Part shown: in pieces, positions 63,233 to 64,000 of the stretch
Position numbering within the stretch: the stretch's first letter is position 1
Layout of the letters: the number at the start of each line of letters is the position of its first letter
NCBI RefSeq assembly: GCF_019175345.1
Contig: NZ_CP077717.1
Span: forward strand, 2,138,001 to 2,202,000
Reading direction: 5' to 3'
Origin: Saccharolobus shibatae B12
Lineage (GTDB): Archaea; Thermoproteota; Thermoprotei_A; Sulfolobales; Sulfolobaceae
DNA length: 64,000 nucleotides
Notes under the pieces: generated by a model
What the model was told of the DNA's origin: nothing
Seen by the model: only the letters and a program-made list of their open reading frames with translations
Database searches by the model: none
Translations under genes and position numbers: made by a program

Positions 63233-63694
63233 ATGAGGAAAAACTTTATTGTTTATAAAGTTAAATATCTAACTGTGATATTGGCTACAAAATATTCAGA
63301 AGTTTGGGATCTAATAACTGGATTAACTAGAAAGATAAACAAGGATACAGATAAGGCTCTTGAGCAAATAGGACTATCATACTTTGAGTTCAAGGTAATG
63401 TGCGCGTTGGAGGAAGAAGGAAAAGTCCCAATGAGCAGAATAGCTGAGAAATATATGTTGACAAAAGCAGGGTTAACAAGCATAATTGATAGACTTGAAG
63501 AGAAAGAACTTGTTAGAAGGGTAAGAAGTGAAAGTGATAGAAGAGTAATTTATGTTGAATTGACCGAAAAGGGAAGAGAAAAATTAATGGAAAGTAGGAA
63601 GATCTTCTTAAATGTCTTATCTTCTTTTCTAAGCAAATTATCAGAAGATGAGATAAAGGAGTTAGAGAGACTCTTTAGTAAACTTTTTTCCTAA
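63233..63694 (+). CDS. MarR-family transcriptional regulator, 153 aa
   Basis: A winged-helix regulator of the MarR type. The DNA-binding helices are MSRIAEKYMLTKAGLTSIIDRLEEKELVRRV in outline (about residues 69-99), followed by the wing SESDRRVIYVELTEKG, which is diagnostic. The N- and C-terminal helices form the dimer. No cysteine lies in a sensing position except C at FKVMCALEE. ATG 63233 is used; TTG 63218 adds five residues. It is divergent from the CoA-transferase A gene, which is a natural target, and the FtsX-like gene converges next to it (stop codons adjacent). Confidence 0.85.
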   Translation: MRKNFIVYKVKYLTVILATKYSEVWDLITGLTRKINKDTDKALEQIGLSYFEFKVMCALEEEGKVPMSRIAEKYMLTKAGLTSIIDRLEEKELVRRVRSESDRRVIYVELTEKGREKLMESRKIFLNVLSSFLSKLSEDEIKELERLFSKLFS

Positions 63695-64000
63695 CTACTC
63701 GTATCTCAAAGCCTTATTTGGATCTAGCCTAGATGCGTTATAAGCTGGTCCTAGTGCTGCTATAACACTTAACATTGTAGAAAATATTAGTACTAATAAC
63801 ATAAAGGTTGGAGAATAAATCGGCGATACTGAAAGACCCTTTAGAAAACTAAAGCCCAATCCGAAATGCTCTTGTGTTAATATTAATGCTACTACTGAAC
63901 CTAACGCTAGCCCTATTATACTACCTATAAATCCCATTACACTGGCCTCAACTAAAAACATTGTGAGTACATCAAACTTTGTAAATCCTAATGCTCTTAA
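63695..64000 (-). CDS. ABC transporter permease, FtsX/MacB type (partial, 5' end outside window)
   Basis: The C-terminal part of an FtsX-type permease, cut by the window edge. From the right edge the frame reads LRALGFTKFDVLTMFLVEASVMGFIGSIIG in outline, the standard FtsX motif of 'R-A-L-G-x-x-x-x-x-I...E-A...G-x-x-G-x-x-x-G' that connects the cytoplasmic loop with the third last helix. AALGPAYNASRLDPNKALRYE is the end motif (P-A-x-x-A-s-r-l-x-P-x-x-A-L-R-x-E). At least three membrane helices are present. A MacB-like ATPase partner should lie beyond the window. It converges with the MarR gene, and the two stop codons abut. Confidence 0.85.
   Translation of the reverse strand, partial: LRALGFTKFDVLTMFLVEASVMGFIGSIIGLALGSVVALILTQEHFGLGFSFLKGLSVSPIYSPTFMLLVLIFSTMLSVIAALGPAYNASRLDPNKALRYE

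Overview
The window is AT-rich chromosome from a thermoacidophilic crenarchaeon of the Sulfolobales, most like Saccharolobus/Sulfolobus. The pointers are close-packed genes with TATA-like boxes just upstream of start codons, frequent GTG/TTG starts, a TrpB2-type tryptophan synthase beta chain, a sedolisin-type secreted protease, an ArnA/ArnB-like FHA/VWA/phosphatase cluster, an archaeal Trm10 and, centrally, the sulfur-oxidation (sHdr) locus of this group. No rRNA, tRNA, CRISPR array or intact insertion sequence was seen.

Layout. 1-4.9 kb: a decayed gene, a drug-type MFS exporter, a HAD protein lacking its nucleophile, a HEPN/MNT toxin-antitoxin-like pair and a metallo-beta-lactamase-fold hydrolase. 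4.9-8.7 kb: two acyl-CoA dehydrogenase-like genes and a MaoC dehydratase, separated by an AAA_14/DUF4143 ATPase that has two copies of a perfect palindrome in front of it. 8.8-11.4 kb: a TldE/TldD protease pair, with a well-formed C/D box guide RNA starting at the tldE stop codon. 11.5-27.2 kb: metabolic, transport and secreted functions (SRPBCC protein, arginine-deiminase-fold enzyme, four MFS carriers counting from 15.5 kb, TrpB2, an ABC-2 exporter, a 1269-residue sedolisin, a CPA2 antiporter). A second C/D box RNA with its own TATA box lies upstream of the antiporter.

28.5-47.9 kb is the sulfur core. On the minus strand dsrE2-tusA-hdrC2-hdrB2-hdrA-hyp-hdrC1-hdrB1 are read in one direction. 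Divergently come dsrE3A, a dihydrolipoamide dehydrogenase homologue, two small proteins (one with a CxxC thioredoxin fold) and a DUF1641 protein. Next is a minus-strand lipoate assembly operon (lipoate ligase, two radical-SAM lipoyl synthase-type proteins, an M23-like protein and a histone-deacetylase-fold protein), and then the GcvH-like lipoate-binding protein LbpA. In the known scheme DsrE/TusA proteins carry sulfane sulfur to the Hdr-like complex, which oxidises it using the lipoyl arm of LbpA; the ligase and LipS pair make that arm. Between and after these genes sit three paralogous small wHTH regulators, a second TusA-like protein and two small YHS/TRASH-type cysteine proteins. I think these form a previously undescribed sulfur/metal-sensing regulatory layer.

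50-64 kb: small hypothetical proteins, a nucleotidyltransferase-like protein, aconitase followed by a FAU-1-type ribonuclease, the archaellum-regulation-like cluster (VWA, PP1/PP2A-type phosphatase, FHA, VWA), Trm10, a CoA-transferase whose two subunit genes converge, a MarR regulator, and an FtsX-type permease cut by the window edge. Everything was read by eye from the sequence. Family names come from motif recognition and no database search was run.
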